Positions 1 through 9,161 are shown, numbered from the stretch's first letter. The stretch is DNA of 64,000 nt from Paraflavitalea devenefica (GCF_011759375.1 NZ_JAARML010000002.1:1798001-1862000); one strand, 5' to 3'. Numbers and translations: made by a program. Notes: generated from the sequence alone by a model not told the origin.

Positions 1-1
1 T

Positions 2-193
2 ACCAGCTATTCCAATTACTGGCAGTGGGATAATAAGACTACGGATGAACAGAAAAAGATACCTCATTATATTAACAGGATACCCTTTGAAATAGTAGCC
101 ATTTTTGAAAAGCATGGCTTTATCTGGGGCGGTAAATGGTATCATTACGATACGATGCATTTTGAATACCGTCCTGAGTTGCTGGTGGATTAG
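2..193 (+). CDS. M15 family D-Ala-D-Ala carboxypeptidase / endopeptidase, C-terminal fragment
   Basis: Only the last 63 codons lie in the window; the frame is open from base 2 to the TAG at 191-193. The tail reads WGGKWYHYDTMHFEYRPEL, which matches the C-terminal zinc-site motif (xHFE) of M15 peptidases of the VanY/endolysin type. Family members hydrolyse peptidoglycan cross-link or stem peptides in the periplasm. The N-terminal signal and first zinc ligands are outside the window, so the subfamily cannot be settled. Confidence 0.8.
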   Translation, partial: TSYSNYWQWDNKTTDEQKKIPHYINRIPFEIVAIFEKHGFIWGGKWYHYDTMHFEYRPELLVD

Positions 194-200
194 ACTGTAC

Positions 201-569
201 CTATGGGGCTTCCGTGGGGTTCGTTACCGCCAGTTCATGGGCATGATTGATGGAAGAGAACAGGAGTGGCTGGCCATTATCTTTATAGTTAGAGAACGTT
301 ATTTTCTTGCCCGGTACAGCCAGGGCTGCTGGCAGATTATTGATGTACACTGCATTGGTACAATTATAAATAGGCTTTGGATCACTTGCCCCAAGCGTGC
401 AAAGGAATTTATGGATGGCGGGGTCTGGATTTTCAACAATGGCGGCATAGAGATTGGCGCCAAAACCAGATTTTTCAGCAATGGTAACTATTACCGCAGG
501 ACGGGCGTCTTTCTTGCATGACAGGGAGGAAAAGACACAAAATAAAATCAATATGATAAGGTATTTCAT
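201..569 (-). CDS. small lipoprotein of unknown function
   Basis: A protein of 122 residues starting MKYLIILILFCVF with a lipobox-like LSC followed by KK, so it is probably an exported lipoprotein. The ATG at 569 is preferred because the longer frame begins inside the preceding ctlX gene and would push the signal peptide inwards. The mature part has two further cysteines about 12 residues apart (LCTLG and YNCTN) and no domain I recognise. It faces the M15 peptidase convergently and follows ctlX on the same strand with a 46-bp gap, so the two may be co-transcribed. Confidence 0.6.
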   Translation of the reverse strand: MKYLIILILFCVFSSLSCKKDARPAVIVTIAEKSGFGANLYAAIVENPDPAIHKFLCTLGASDPKPIYNCTNAVYINNLPAALAVPGKKITFSNYKDNGQPLLFSSINHAHELAVTNPTEAP

Positions 570-615
570 GTTGGGGGTTTTGTACATGACAAGATGACTG
601 TTCCTTTCGTTGCAG

Positions 616-1536
616 CTACTCCGCAATCCGCCTTTCCAAAAATACCTCTGCCATCATACAGCGGGCGCTGCCGCCGCCATTGGTCTCTATCGTGTACAGG
701 GGGGCGTGGATGATCCTGTTGTAGCTGCGCAGCCTGTTTACCTGTTCCGGGGTGAGCGACTCATAGGCCTGGGTACTCATTACCAGTAAAGTTTCACCCT
801 GTATGCTGGCCACCTGCAGCATGTTGCCGGCAAAGCGGTTCATCTGCTCCATGGTGATGTCTATCAGCTCTTTACCCGACTGATCGATTGTATTGTGTAC
901 CCCTTCACGTGCTGCTGCATCCGGTAAGGAGTCCATACAAATTACAATGTAACGATCAGCCACACACATGATGACGTTGGTATGGTATACCGGCCGGCCG
1001 GCGCCATCCACGGCATCAAATACAACCGGCTGATAGTCCAGCGCCCGGCACCATTCTTCCAATACGGTCTTATCAGTACGCGGGCTGAGGCAGGCATAAG
1101 CGATCTTCAGGTCCCTGTCCAATACCATGCTGCCGGTGCCTTCGAGGAAGCGCTGCTCATTTTCATGTTGGGTGAGGTCGTATGTGCGTTCAATGATGAA
1201 ACGTTCCCGCAGCTTTTCCAATACATGCGGCTTGCGTTCCTGCCGCCGGTTGTGGGCAAACATGGGGTAGAGGCAAACGGTTCCATCAGCATGAAAGGAG
1301 ACCCAGTTGTTGGGAAAGATGGAGTCGGGCGTATGTGGCTCGGGGGTATCATCTATTACAATGACATCCACCCCGTTGTTGTGCAGCATTTGCACGAAGC
1401 CATCAAACTCCTGTTGAGCCTTTTGTTGCGCCTGGGTATCCTGCCCGGCTACCTGGAAGGCGTTGTTGACCGCGGTCTCGGCGTTGTAGCCAAAGTTGAC
1501 CGGGCGTATCATGAGTATATGAGGTGTAATAGACAT
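616..1536 (-). CDS. ctlX: citrulline utilization hydrolase CtlX-like (arginine deiminase fold)
   Basis: A 306-residue member of the guanidine-modifying enzyme superfamily. The start MSITPHILMIRPVNFGYN, the FPNNWVSFH segment, the LEGTGSMVLDR acidic loop, the YHTNVIMC histidine and the C-terminal GGGSARCMMAE with nucleophile Cys293 fit the CtlX type. It lies 111 bp downstream of an arginine deiminase homologue on the same strand. A plausible pathway is arginine to citrulline by the upstream enzyme and then citrulline to ornithine by this one. That pathway is inferred from the family and the neighbour; another amidino or ureido substrate is possible. Confidence 0.8.
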   Translation of the reverse strand: MSITPHILMIRPVNFGYNAETAVNNAFQVAGQDTQAQQKAQQEFDGFVQMLHNNGVDVIVIDDTPEPHTPDSIFPNNWVSFHADGTVCLYPMFAHNRRQERKPHVLEKLRERFIIERTYDLTQHENEQRFLEGTGSMVLDRDLKIAYACLSPRTDKTVLEEWCRALDYQPVVFDAVDGAGRPVYHTNVIMCVADRYIVICMDSLPDAAAREGVHNTIDQSGKELIDITMEQMNRFAGNMLQVASIQGETLLVMSTQAYESLTPEQVNRLRSYNRIIHAPLYTIETNGGGSARCMMAEVFLERRIAE

Positions 1537-1609
1537 GAATTATTTCGGCTTTAGTATTTCGGATTCTTTTATTCTAAAAGGCTTTTCAATAGCTTCCTGG
1601 CTGTGCTAA

Positions 1610-1644
1610 GGATTCTGAATGCTGAATGCTGGCTTCTGTATTCT
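1610..1644. repeat. period-7 imperfect tandem repeat (5 units)
   Basis: Consecutive heptamers read ggattct, gaatgct, gaatgct, ggcttct, gtattct. The array lies between ctlX and the stop codon of the arginine deiminase gene. It is one of about ten period-7 arrays in the window, each with its own unit sequence. Confidence 0.75.
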
Positions 1645-1647
1645 TCT

Positions 1648-3099
1648 CTACATCTCTTCTCTTACAAGCGGCATGCTCATACAATGGAAGCCACCCCGGG
1701 CGCGGGACAGTTCTGCTGATGGCATGAGGATCACTGTATTTTTGAGATCGCCGGGGGCAACAGTGCCCTGCTCAAATTGTTCCAGCAATTCCTTCACGGG
1801 TACAATGGTAAATCCTGCTTCGCGGAAAGCCTCCACGGTTTTATCATTGCGGTCATAGCCCAGTACCACCCCTTCTTTCAGGGCCAGCAGGTTGCAGCTA
1901 TCCGTCCACTGTTCCCTGGTATCGTAGGGGAATTTATTGTTGCCGGAATAAATGAATCTTATTTTGCCTTCACAACCCAGGTCATTTCGGCTGATGTCTG
2001 TGAGCAGTTCTTCGAGGTTGTCAAAGTATGCTGGCTCCTCGATCGTTTTTTTACGGAACTGGATGATCTTGATTTTCTCGTCCTTTTTCAATCCACCTTC
2101 CAGTATGCGTTCTACGGCATCATCGTCCTCGTGTTTCATTACTTTTTTGGAGAAGGCGCCCAGCATCACCCATACATCGCGCCGTACCTGCGTAAAGATG
2201 GTATCAATATGCATGTAGTCGCGTTTTTTGGGGATCTTGATCATGGTGATCTTCTTCACAATGTTCTTATCAAACAACAGGTTGATGACCTGGTGGGCCG
2301 CTTCCATGCTGGTGCGTTCACTGACACCGATGAGCAGGTGATCTTTACTCACCACCATTACATCACCGCCTTCCAGCGTGACCTTTTTTTCATCGCCATC
2401 CCTGGGCAAAAGGAAATGGTGAAAGGTATCTGGTATTTCGAGGATGTTATCGCGGTAACGTTCAAACAGCGGATGGTTGAAGAAGATATATTTGGCCAGC
2501 AGGGCCTCGCGGGTACGTGCTTTCTTGGCAGGCTTATTCAGTAGTACATAATCGTTGATCACAATACCAATATCACGGGTAAAGATAAAATTAGGAATAG
2601 GAGGGAACAGCAGGTCATCCCCGGCCAGCGTGCCGCTGATGATGACTTTTGATAGCTGTGCGGGTGGCAGTTCCAGCAACTGTGTTTGTGTGGTATAGGA
2701 GCATCCTTCCACGGCGCATACAGAGGCTACGAGTTTGAGGCGGATCTCATGATCTTCCAATACTTCGGCCAGCAGCCATTCCAGTTCAATTACTTTCTCG
2801 CTGCGGAAAAAGCCGGGTTTCTCCGGTTTGTAAAAATTACGTTTACTGTCGGGCGCATCTATCTCCTGCAACCTGCCTTTGATCTTGTCAGGGTCCAGGA
2901 AGTAGAGCAGTATCTTGGTGTAATAATCATATTCCTTGCGGCGGATGGTATCAAGGTGTACAATGTCTTCAAATAACCAGTCCTGCGCTTTGGAGGGAAC
3001 TACGCGGCCCAGGCCGCTGTCGGGACTATGTACCAGCAATCGTTTTAATGTACCTACTTCGGAAGCAACGTGTAAAATGGTCTTATCTTTTTTAGTCAT
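1648..3099 (-). CDS. arcA: arginine deiminase family protein
   Basis: A cytoplasmic enzyme of 483 residues, longer than the roughly 410 of classical arginine deiminase. It has EGGDVMVV (acidic substrate-binding site), the RDYMHIDT histidine motif and the C-terminal HCMSMPL with nucleophile Cys473. The family converts arginine to citrulline plus ammonia. It is the first gene of a two-gene unit with ctlX. No carbamoyltransferase or carbamate kinase is nearby, so the classical ATP-yielding ADI pathway is not supported. A related amidinotransferase is the main alternative. Confidence 0.82.
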   Translation of the reverse strand: MTKKDKTILHVASEVGTLKRLLVHSPDSGLGRVVPSKAQDWLFEDIVHLDTIRRKEYDYYTKILLYFLDPDKIKGRLQEIDAPDSKRNFYKPEKPGFFRSEKVIELEWLLAEVLEDHEIRLKLVASVCAVEGCSYTTQTQLLELPPAQLSKVIISGTLAGDDLLFPPIPNFIFTRDIGIVINDYVLLNKPAKKARTREALLAKYIFFNHPLFERYRDNILEIPDTFHHFLLPRDGDEKKVTLEGGDVMVVSKDHLLIGVSERTSMEAAHQVINLLFDKNIVKKITMIKIPKKRDYMHIDTIFTQVRRDVWVMLGAFSKKVMKHEDDDAVERILEGGLKKDEKIKIIQFRKKTIEEPAYFDNLEELLTDISRNDLGCEGKIRFIYSGNNKFPYDTREQWTDSCNLLALKEGVVLGYDRNDKTVEAFREAGFTIVPVKELLEQFEQGTVAPGDLKNTVILMPSAELSRARGGFHCMSMPLVREEM

Positions 3100-3261
3100 A
3101 TAAGCAAAGGTTGATCTGTTCGTTCAGAGATATGGATACGGTAGGAGCGGTAGTGAATGTATGTGGCAAAGAGAGCTAACCCGGGATATCGGGCAGCAGT
3201 AGCTGTGCAAAAGGAAGTGTAAAGGTTCCTGATGGTTTCATACGGAAGGTAAAGATACAAA

Positions 3262-3292
3262 TAAAAAGGACCATTGCTACATGCAATGGTCC
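3262..3292 (-). terminator. rho-independent terminator after the OsmC gene
   Basis: A perfect 9-bp stem (GGACCATTG / CAATGGTCC) with a 7-nt loop. On the minus strand it is followed by a run of five T, 26 bp beyond the OsmC stop codon. Confidence 0.85.
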
Positions 3293-3317
3293 CTGCAAAG
3301 GGGGTAAAACCCTGAGA

Positions 3318-3737
3318 TTATTGATAAGTTACACTTAAAGTAATAGGAACGCTCAATGCTTTGGAGATAATACAGTTGGCTTTGGCGCCTTCTGCTATTT
3401 CCTGGAACTTTTCGGGTGATACGCCTTCGATAGCGGAGGCAGTTAATTCGAGGTGGATACCATTGATCTTAAGACCTACCATGTCCAGATCGAGGATGGC
3501 CTGGGTTTCCAGGTCGCCGGGCTTAAAACCAGCCTGTGAAAGGACCGCGCTTACTGCCATGGTAAAACAGCCTGCATGAGCAGTAGCCAGCAGTTCTTCA
3601 GGGTTAGTGCCAACACCTTCTTCAAAGCGTGTTTTGAAAGAATATTGCGTTTTATTCAAGGTGGTACTTTGTGAAGAAAGAACACCTTTGCCTTCTTTTA
3701 AATTACCGTTCCAATGGGCGGTTCCTGTACGTTTCAT
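3318..3737 (-). CDS. OsmC family peroxiredoxin
   Basis: A 139-residue protein with the OsmC layout: N-terminal HWNGNLKEGKG, the first catalytic cysteine in ATAHAGCF (Cys57) and the second in KANCIIS (Cys122). OsmC proteins reduce organic hydroperoxides with a cysteine pair. NPEELLATAHAGCF is the classic family signature, which favours OsmC over Ohr. The gene stands alone, with its own terminator downstream. Confidence 0.92.
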   Translation of the reverse strand: MKRTGTAHWNGNLKEGKGVLSSQSTTLNKTQYSFKTRFEEGVGTNPEELLATAHAGCFTMAVSAVLSQAGFKPGDLETQAILDLDMVGLKINGIHLELTASAIEGVSPEKFQEIAEGAKANCIISKALSVPITLSVTYQ

Positions 3738-3879
3738 AATTTAAATGGTATTTGAAAATTAAATGAATAATGCGTGTATGAAATATTCATGCCAGCCTTT
3801 GTGGCTGTGCCTGGCTTAAGAATAACATAAAGCTACGGGATTTAGTTGAAGGTGGAAGTCAGAATTGAGAGCCGGCATA

Positions 3880-6300
3880 TTATTCAGTCACCTTAAAGAA
3901 CGTCTTCCCGCTGATCACGCCCTCCTGGCTATAGCCCTGCAACAGGCAGGCAAACCGTCCATTGAGGTCATTGGTGGAGAACTGTATGATGGCTTCTCCC
4001 TGCTCATCGGTCAGCACCCTATAGGTCCAGAATACAGTAGACATCATTTCAGGGGCAGCGGGGTTAAACTTATCATAGTCTGCCACGTAAAATTCTTTGG
4101 GATAACCGACGCCATTTACCTGCTGCATAAAACCTGGCGGTTCCTCTGCTCCCTCACAGCCCTGATAGATTACTTTCTGGCCATGGTAAGTGTATTGTCC
4201 GCCGGTAACAGGTATTGAGCCCGTAGGGTGATTGGGGCAGTTGAGGATGTTGTACATGCATACCCAGTCATTGCAGTGGAGGCTTTTGTAAGTGCCGCTG
4301 GTATAGTCATCCTTTTTTTTAGCTGTTACCACTACCGCCTGCAGGGCTTTTTTCAAATGGTCCTGTTCCTGTACCGACAGTTCGGCTTTGAGGTAACCTG
4401 CTTCCGGATAAGATACTGTTGACAGCGCCGTATCCATGGTGGCGCAGTTGTTTTGCAGGATGACGTTGTAGTCTTTAAAGTTTTTGGTATCACTGACCAG
4501 GATGATGGCTTTTTTGCCTGCTTCGGTGCGCAACGCCTGGGAGGGTAATTCGAAATAGCCTGTTGAGTCTGTTTCAAAGGTGTACATACGCTGCCCGCTG
4601 AGGATCATCATTTGCACCGGCTTTTTCACGGGCCGGTCCCGGTAGCGTACGTAACCCATATCACAATGTTTTTCCTGCCGGGGTATGTATGCCCCGGCAG
4701 TATTGATGACTTCCCATTTATACCTTGTCCAGAACCGGGTGAGTAATACACGTTCAATATTTTCCCGGCTGCTGAGGTAACTGCCGGCCGGTATGGTAGC
4801 CGGTGCGGGAAGGAAACGGTCGAAATAATAAAAGCGTACAATGTCGGCCATCCTGGTAGTATCTATGCGGGAAGCCAATATGCAGGCGAGTGAAAATATG
4901 GATTTCACCGGCTGCCCTTTGCTGTTGGTTACTTTCACTTTCAGTTGCAGTTTGGCCCGGTGATGGTAAACAGATGAATCGGTGATGAGTTGTACCTGTA
5001 AGGGCGCTGTTTTCCGGATGTATACGGCCCTTTCGGCCTGTGGTACGCCGGCTGCATTGAATAAGGTAAGGGTGATCACGCCTTCCGGCATATCGGCGGT
5101 GGACAAGTGCAGGGACGACCGGTTGTCATTGACAAGGAGTGTGCCTTCAAAGAAGGTAGTGCGGTAGTTATGCGCTATCAAATGGCAGGTACCTTTGGCC
5201 GGCGCACCGATCTCTATTAAAAAGCTACTGTCTTCTATTACTGCGTCGGGTACGTGCAAGCTATAACCAGCAGGCGCTACCGGTGGAAACTGATATACCA
5301 GTTGCAGGGCGGTATCTGCTATTTGCAGGGTATAAGTGGCCTGCTGCTGTGGCTGCCAATGAATAATACCTGAACCGAACTGATCGGTTTCAAAAAGTGC
5401 CACGGGCGCCCCGTTTTTCAGCAACTTCCCTTTGGTGGCAATGGGCACACTTTCTCCGTTCTTTATTTCTATGGCCATGGTGGAGGGGTGGTCATGCACC
5501 AGGTTGCCTCCTTCGGGATACAGCCGGATGGCGGCCACCTGCCGGAATAAAGGCACGGTGGTTTTGATCAACTGTTTTTCCTTCTGCCGGGTGATGGTGG
5601 CCTGTAGCTGTATTTTTTTACCCCAGGCCTGCTGACGCAGCATACCGAAGTTGACTTCTCCGAAAGGATTGACCGTTTTCTTACCGGTCTGTACTACTTT
5701 TCCGTCTGCCAGCAAGGTATAGGAGAGGTTGCCGCCGCTGGCCAGTCCGCCATAACCGGTGAGCACTTTATAACCAAAGTGTACAGAATCGCCGGGAGCA
5801 GTGGGGGAGGCTGGTGGCAGTAACGATAATTTGAAGGTAGTGGCTTCTGATGCTTTTATGCTGATGGACTGCTGGAAGATGGATTGCTGTGGATGGTTGA
5901 GGAGGCTGTTGGTATAGGCCAGGAGCCGGTATTCGCCGGTGGGCAGGCTATCGGGCAGGAAAATACAGCCACCTGCGGTGCCGGTATCAATGACAAAGCG
6001 TTCGGAGAGTACGATCTTTTTGCTGGCCTCTTCTATCAGTAGGGTGTAGAGGGTATGCTGGGATGGGATGGGGCCGGGGCTGAGGATATAGGCTGAAAAC
6101 CAGATGTTCTCCTGGTGTACATATATCGTTTTGTCTATATGCAGGAAGAGATCGGGCTGTTGGCGGCCGGCCGTGTATTGATTAAAGCTGGAGTCCAGAG
6201 CGTCGAGGATGGCCAGTTCCTGTTGCCGCTGCGCGGAGGCAGTACCGGCTACAAACGATAAAAGGATAAACGCAGACAAGCGTGCGAAAAGTCGTGGCAT
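3880..6300 (-). CDS. large secreted MG2/carboxypeptidase-regulatory-like protein
   Basis: A protein of 806 residues with a signal peptide ending near ASAQ (residues 20-24). DLFLHIDKTIYVHQENIWF at about 50-68 is the macroglobulin MG2-type start seen in many Bacteroidota surface proteins. A carboxypeptidase-regulatory-like beta sandwich lies around 560-620 (RPVKKPVQMMILSG to GYFELPS), and the end (GEAIIQFSTNDLNGRF) resembles the last strand of such MG-like proteins. No catalytic motif or thioester is visible. Similar proteins often lie near TonB receptors, but none adjoins here. Function unknown. Confidence 0.7.
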   Translation of the reverse strand: MPRLFARLSAFILLSFVAGTASAQRQQELAILDALDSSFNQYTAGRQQPDLFLHIDKTIYVHQENIWFSAYILSPGPIPSQHTLYTLLIEEASKKIVLSERFVIDTGTAGGCIFLPDSLPTGEYRLLAYTNSLLNHPQQSIFQQSISIKASEATTFKLSLLPPASPTAPGDSVHFGYKVLTGYGGLASGGNLSYTLLADGKVVQTGKKTVNPFGEVNFGMLRQQAWGKKIQLQATITRQKEKQLIKTTVPLFRQVAAIRLYPEGGNLVHDHPSTMAIEIKNGESVPIATKGKLLKNGAPVALFETDQFGSGIIHWQPQQQATYTLQIADTALQLVYQFPPVAPAGYSLHVPDAVIEDSSFLIEIGAPAKGTCHLIAHNYRTTFFEGTLLVNDNRSSLHLSTADMPEGVITLTLFNAAGVPQAERAVYIRKTAPLQVQLITDSSVYHHRAKLQLKVKVTNSKGQPVKSIFSLACILASRIDTTRMADIVRFYYFDRFLPAPATIPAGSYLSSRENIERVLLTRFWTRYKWEVINTAGAYIPRQEKHCDMGYVRYRDRPVKKPVQMMILSGQRMYTFETDSTGYFELPSQALRTEAGKKAIILVSDTKNFKDYNVILQNNCATMDTALSTVSYPEAGYLKAELSVQEQDHLKKALQAVVVTAKKKDDYTSGTYKSLHCNDWVCMYNILNCPNHPTGSIPVTGGQYTYHGQKVIYQGCEGAEEPPGFMQQVNGVGYPKEFYVADYDKFNPAAPEMMSTVFWTYRVLTDEQGEAIIQFSTNDLNGRFACLLQGYSQEGVISGKTFFKVTE

Positions 6301-6617
6301 AAAGGGGCATGAAAATACGAAAATGTATTTTCCCTGGATCAGGGAGGCTTTCTTAGGGGTTTATACTTACAAAAATAAAAATGCGAATGGGTGTGATCTT
6401 TCTGTTCGCATTATTTTGTAGTTTAGATAAGTAGAAAAAGGCGATTTTCTACCTTCTCGCACAAACATTCGAAACTTCATTCCCGAGCTATTCTTCCCCC
6501 ATATTCCTGGAGGATATGACAACCACTATTGTACTGGTAAGGCAAACCATTACCTGGCCTGTTAACGCTATTTACTTTCCCCAAGGGGGAATGGGATCCT
6601 ATTAAATTAAACCTCTT
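6301..6617. other. 317-bp divergent intergenic region with an inverted repeat
   Basis: This separates two divergent genes. A perfect 8-bp inverted repeat, AATGCGAA and TTCGCATT, lies at 6380-6412 with a 17-bp spacer. It could be an operator or a leader hairpin for the leftward gene. A purine-rich CCAAGGGGGAATGGG lies near 6580. No RNA gene is seen. Confidence 0.45.
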
Positions 6618-7019
6618 ATGAAAGAAGCAATCACCTTGTCCGAAGAAGATTTCGCCAAGATCCGCAATGCTGCAAGTATCATTGAAAGCAATCTAAAGTA
6701 TCACTACCGTATTGAAGACCTTGCCGAAAAGGTCTGGATCAACAAAAACAAGCTCAAAACAGGTTTTAAGCAGGAGTTTGGGACAGGCCCTTATGGCTAT
6801 CTCATGAATAAACGAATGGAGAGATCGAAGGAACTGCTGTTGGATAGTAAAAATGAATCACTCACCAGTATTGCACTGGCTATGGGATTTACCGGCCATT
6901 ATGCAGAGACGAATTTTATCAAGTTTTTTAAGAAGTCTACCGGTCATGCGCCGATAGAATGGAAAAGGTTGCAATTGAAATTGCAAAATGAGCATAATAA
7001 AAAGCGGGTTTCTGCATAA
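6618..7019 (+). CDS. AraC-type helix-turn-helix regulator, DNA-binding domain only
   Basis: A protein of 133 residues that is almost entirely an AraC/XylS DNA-binding domain (about 14-115). The first helix-turn-helix is around YRIEDLAEKVWINKNKLKTG and the second around SLTSIALAMGFTGHYAETN, followed by FIKFFKKSTGHAPIEWK. There is no ligand-binding domain, so activity is probably set by expression or a partner. It lies 273 bp upstream of the MauE-like gene on the same strand and may regulate that locus. The target is inference. Confidence 0.85.
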   Translation: MKEAITLSEEDFAKIRNAASIIESNLKYHYRIEDLAEKVWINKNKLKTGFKQEFGTGPYGYLMNKRMERSKELLLDSKNESLTSIALAMGFTGHYAETNFIKFFKKSTGHAPIEWKRLQLKLQNEHNKKRVSA

Positions 7020-7292
7020 CGTTATTTCAGTTGTGCTTAACAGTGATTGAAGTGTAAAATGAGAAAGTGCTGATTGGACTATGGATTGGGCTGATTGGAC
7101 TGTTTTTACAAATTAACTTAGCTATGCAAACAACAAAACTTTAAAACAGTGTTTCTCTTTTCAATCCCTGTTTGCAACCATTAAACCGTGAATTTATTTT
7201 TCCTTCGGAGTGCTGAAAGCTGACATAAGCATATGATCATGCTGGTGCAGCTATTCTTAAACAAAGAGAAAATAAATTTATAAACCTTTGTT

Positions 7293-7739
7293 ATGAAAAA
7301 AACTGCTTTCGTTGATGTAATAGCAGCCGGCTTTATTTTCCTGTTTGCCTATACTGCCATAAATAAGTTCCTGGATATCATCTCTCTTCGAATAGTATTG
7401 AAAGATTACCCGCTGATTGGAAATTTCTACCAATGGTTTGCATGGGGGCTACCCATTCTTGAATTTTGTATCGTTGGCCTGCTATTGATTCGAAGGACGA
7501 AAATAATTGGACTTTATGCTTCATTAATTTTGATGTCGTTATTTACTTTGTACGTGACTTATTTATTCATATTCGCTCCGAATATGCCTTGTACATGCGG
7601 AGGGATGCTGCAGAAACTTTCCTGGCCTGGGCATTTGGCATTTAATCTATTATCTATTCTTTTGGCGGCAGTGGCCATCATACTGCATAAAAGATCAAAG
7701 ACAATTAATAATAAAATAACTACCCCGGTCCTCCATTAA
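7293..7739 (+). CDS. MauE/DoxX-family redox-associated membrane protein
   Basis: A 148-residue protein with four predicted membrane helices (about 7-27, 45-66, 72-95, 115-133). After helix 3 comes NMPCTCGGMLQKLSW, a CxC pair (Cys100, Cys102) followed by GG, typical of Bacteroidota MauE-like proteins. MauE is linked to disulfide formation in methylamine dehydrogenase maturation; no methylamine genes are present here. It is followed on the same strand by three small exported proteins with conserved cysteine pairs. A role in their oxidation or handling is a reasonable hypothesis only. Confidence 0.75.
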   Translation: MKKTAFVDVIAAGFIFLFAYTAINKFLDIISLRIVLKDYPLIGNFYQWFAWGLPILEFCIVGLLLIRRTKIIGLYASLILMSLFTLYVTYLFIFAPNMPCTCGGMLQKLSWPGHLAFNLLSILLAAVAIILHKRSKTINNKITTPVLH

Positions 7740-7874
7740 CTATTTGCTACGTAGCATTTGTGATTAGCTATCACATGAACGTGCGATCAGCCGCGTTAGG
7801 GTTGCTTGCTGGTCAAAGGTTACAAGCCGAAATCCTTTTAAAAAAAGTAGGCGTTAATCATTAAATTTTTATTT

Positions 7875-8228
7875 ATGAAAAAGTATCTGTTAGGCGTATT
7901 TGCACTTGTTCTCGCCATTGGGTTCAGCTCATTCGGTACAATGGAAAAATTAAGCTTCCGTTACCTGATCTTCACACCCGCAACTGGATCTTCCAACGAA
8001 ATTCTGCAGTCAAACTATACTGACAATGGTACCTCTGAGCCTTCAGTTGAGTGTGAAGGTGCTGCCAAAGTTTGCTGGATTCGTGTTCAGGATTCAGATG
8101 AAAATGGAAGTATCAGTTCTACTGAGTTTGCTAATCAAGTTGTTGTTTTGGATACCGACAGTCCCAAGAATAACCTGATAGCCGACGACCAAACACCGGA
8201 TGACGTTACCTATACAGAAAAACCATAA
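7875..8228 (+). CDS. small exported two-cysteine protein with EF-hand-like loop, copy 1
   Basis: A protein of 117 residues: hydrophobic N-terminus MKKYLLGVFALVLAIGF, then an acidic mature part. Residues 60-67 are CEGAAKVC (C-x6-C). Residues 73-84 are DSDENGSISSTE, matching the EF-hand calcium-loop pattern D-x-D-x-N-G-x-I-x-x-x-E. No alanine-type signal peptidase site is obvious after GFSSFG, so the N-terminus may be cleaved or act as an anchor. The N-terminus resembles DUF6520-type proteins, an assignment I hold loosely. First of three tandem paralogues with matching leaders and terminators. Confidence 0.7.
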   Translation: MKKYLLGVFALVLAIGFSSFGTMEKLSFRYLIFTPATGSSNEILQSNYTDNGTSEPSVECEGAAKVCWIRVQDSDENGSISSTEFANQVVVLDTDSPKNNLIADDQTPDDVTYTEKP

Positions 8229-8241
8229 CGGTTAAAATAAC

Positions 8242-8278
8242 AGAGAGGCTGCCATTTACTTTTTAAGGCAGCCTCTCT
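8242..8278 (+). terminator. hairpin terminator after small-protein copy 1
   Basis: A perfect 12-bp stem, AGAGAGGCTGCC / GGCAGCCTCTCT, with a T-rich loop and an AT-rich tail, 13 bp after the stop codon. Related hairpins follow copies 2 and 3. Confidence 0.8.
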
Positions 8279-8343
8279 ATTTATTCAGAGCCAGCAAATT
8301 GTTGCCTTTATTCTATTAGCCCTTAACCATTAAACTTTTATTT

Positions 8344-8697
8344 ATGAAAAAGCACTTGTTGGGTGTGTTCGCGCTCGTTCTTGCCATCGGGTTCAGTTCA
8401 TTCGGTACTATGAAAAAGGTAAGCTTCCGTTACCTGATCTTTAACCCTGCAATTGGATCTACCAACGAAATTTTGCAAACAAACTATATTGATAATGGTC
8501 TCTCTGAGCCTTCAATTGAATGTGAAGGTAGTGCCACCGTTTGTTGGATTCGTGTTGATGATTTCAACTTAAATGGAAGTATTGATCCAAACGAATTTTC
8601 TTCTCAGGTTGTTGTTTTGGATACCGACAGTCCCAAAAATAACCGCATAGCTGACGATCAAACGCCGAATGGCACTTCCTATACGGAAAGGCCATGA
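8344..8697 (+). CDS. small exported two-cysteine protein with EF-hand-like loop, copy 2
   Basis: A 117-residue paralogue of copy 1, identical in length and collinear throughout. It keeps Cys60 and Cys67 (CEGSATVC) and the calcium-loop pattern at 73-84, here DFNLNGSIDPNE. The LDTDSPKNN block after the loop is unchanged, while the N-terminal mature part and the last ten residues vary. The gene starts 469 bp after copy 1 and has the same A/T-rich leader ending TTTTATTTATG, so the duplicated unit includes its leader and terminator. Confidence 0.7.
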   Translation: MKKHLLGVFALVLAIGFSSFGTMKKVSFRYLIFNPAIGSTNEILQTNYIDNGLSEPSIECEGSATVCWIRVDDFNLNGSIDPNEFSSQVVVLDTDSPKNNRIADDQTPNGTSYTERP

Positions 8698-8712
8698 TGG
8701 TTTAAAATAACG

Positions 8713-8746
8713 GGGCTGCCATTTGTTTTTTAAGGTGGCCCTTTTT
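8713..8746 (+). terminator. terminator after small-protein copy 2
   Basis: Stem GGGCTGCC / GGTGGCCC, closed by two G-U pairs, followed by five T. It is a diverged copy of the hairpin after copy 1. Confidence 0.75.
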
Positions 8747-8792
8747 GTTTATTCATGGCCGACAAATTTCTACCTTTTATAAATTTTTATTT

Positions 8793-9146
8793 ATGAAAAA
8801 GCACTTGTTAGGCATATTCGCACTCGCTCTATCCATTGGGTTCAGTTCGTTCGACACAATGAAAATAACAAACTACCATTACCTGATCTTTACACCCACT
8901 GTTGGATCTACCAATGAAATTCTGCAAACAAATTATACTGACTATGGTACCGCCCTGCTTGCAATTGAGTGTGAAGGTAATGCCAAAGTTTGCTGGATTC
9001 GTGTTGACGATACAAACTTTAATGGAATTATTGATATAGACGAGTTTTCTGCGCAGGTTGTTCCTTTGGATACAGACTTTCCCCGGAATAACCGCATAGC
9101 CGACGACCAAGTACCGAATGAGGTTTCCTATGCAGAAGGACCATAA
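8793..9146 (+). CDS. small exported two-cysteine protein with EF-hand-like loop, copy 3
   Basis: The third paralogue, 117 residues from the ATG at 8793. A longer upstream frame to 8745 is rejected because this ATG aligns exactly with the starts of copies 1 and 2 and has the same leader. Cys60 and Cys67 (CEGNAKVC) and the loop at 73-84 (DTNFNGIIDIDE) are kept. It is the most diverged copy, with changes in FDTMKITNYHY and VPLDTDFPRNN. It starts 449 bp after copy 2 and faces the SusD gene tail to tail. Confidence 0.7.
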   Translation: MKKHLLGIFALALSIGFSSFDTMKITNYHYLIFTPTVGSTNEILQTNYTDYGTALLAIECEGNAKVCWIRVDDTNFNGIIDIDEFSAQVVPLDTDFPRNNRIADDQVPNEVSYAEGP

Positions 9147-9161
9147 TGGTTTAAAATAACA

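Noticed and set aside
7072..7100. Third 11-bp array (gattgg repeated three times)
   Set aside because: The spacings are 12 and 9 bp, so the period is not kept.
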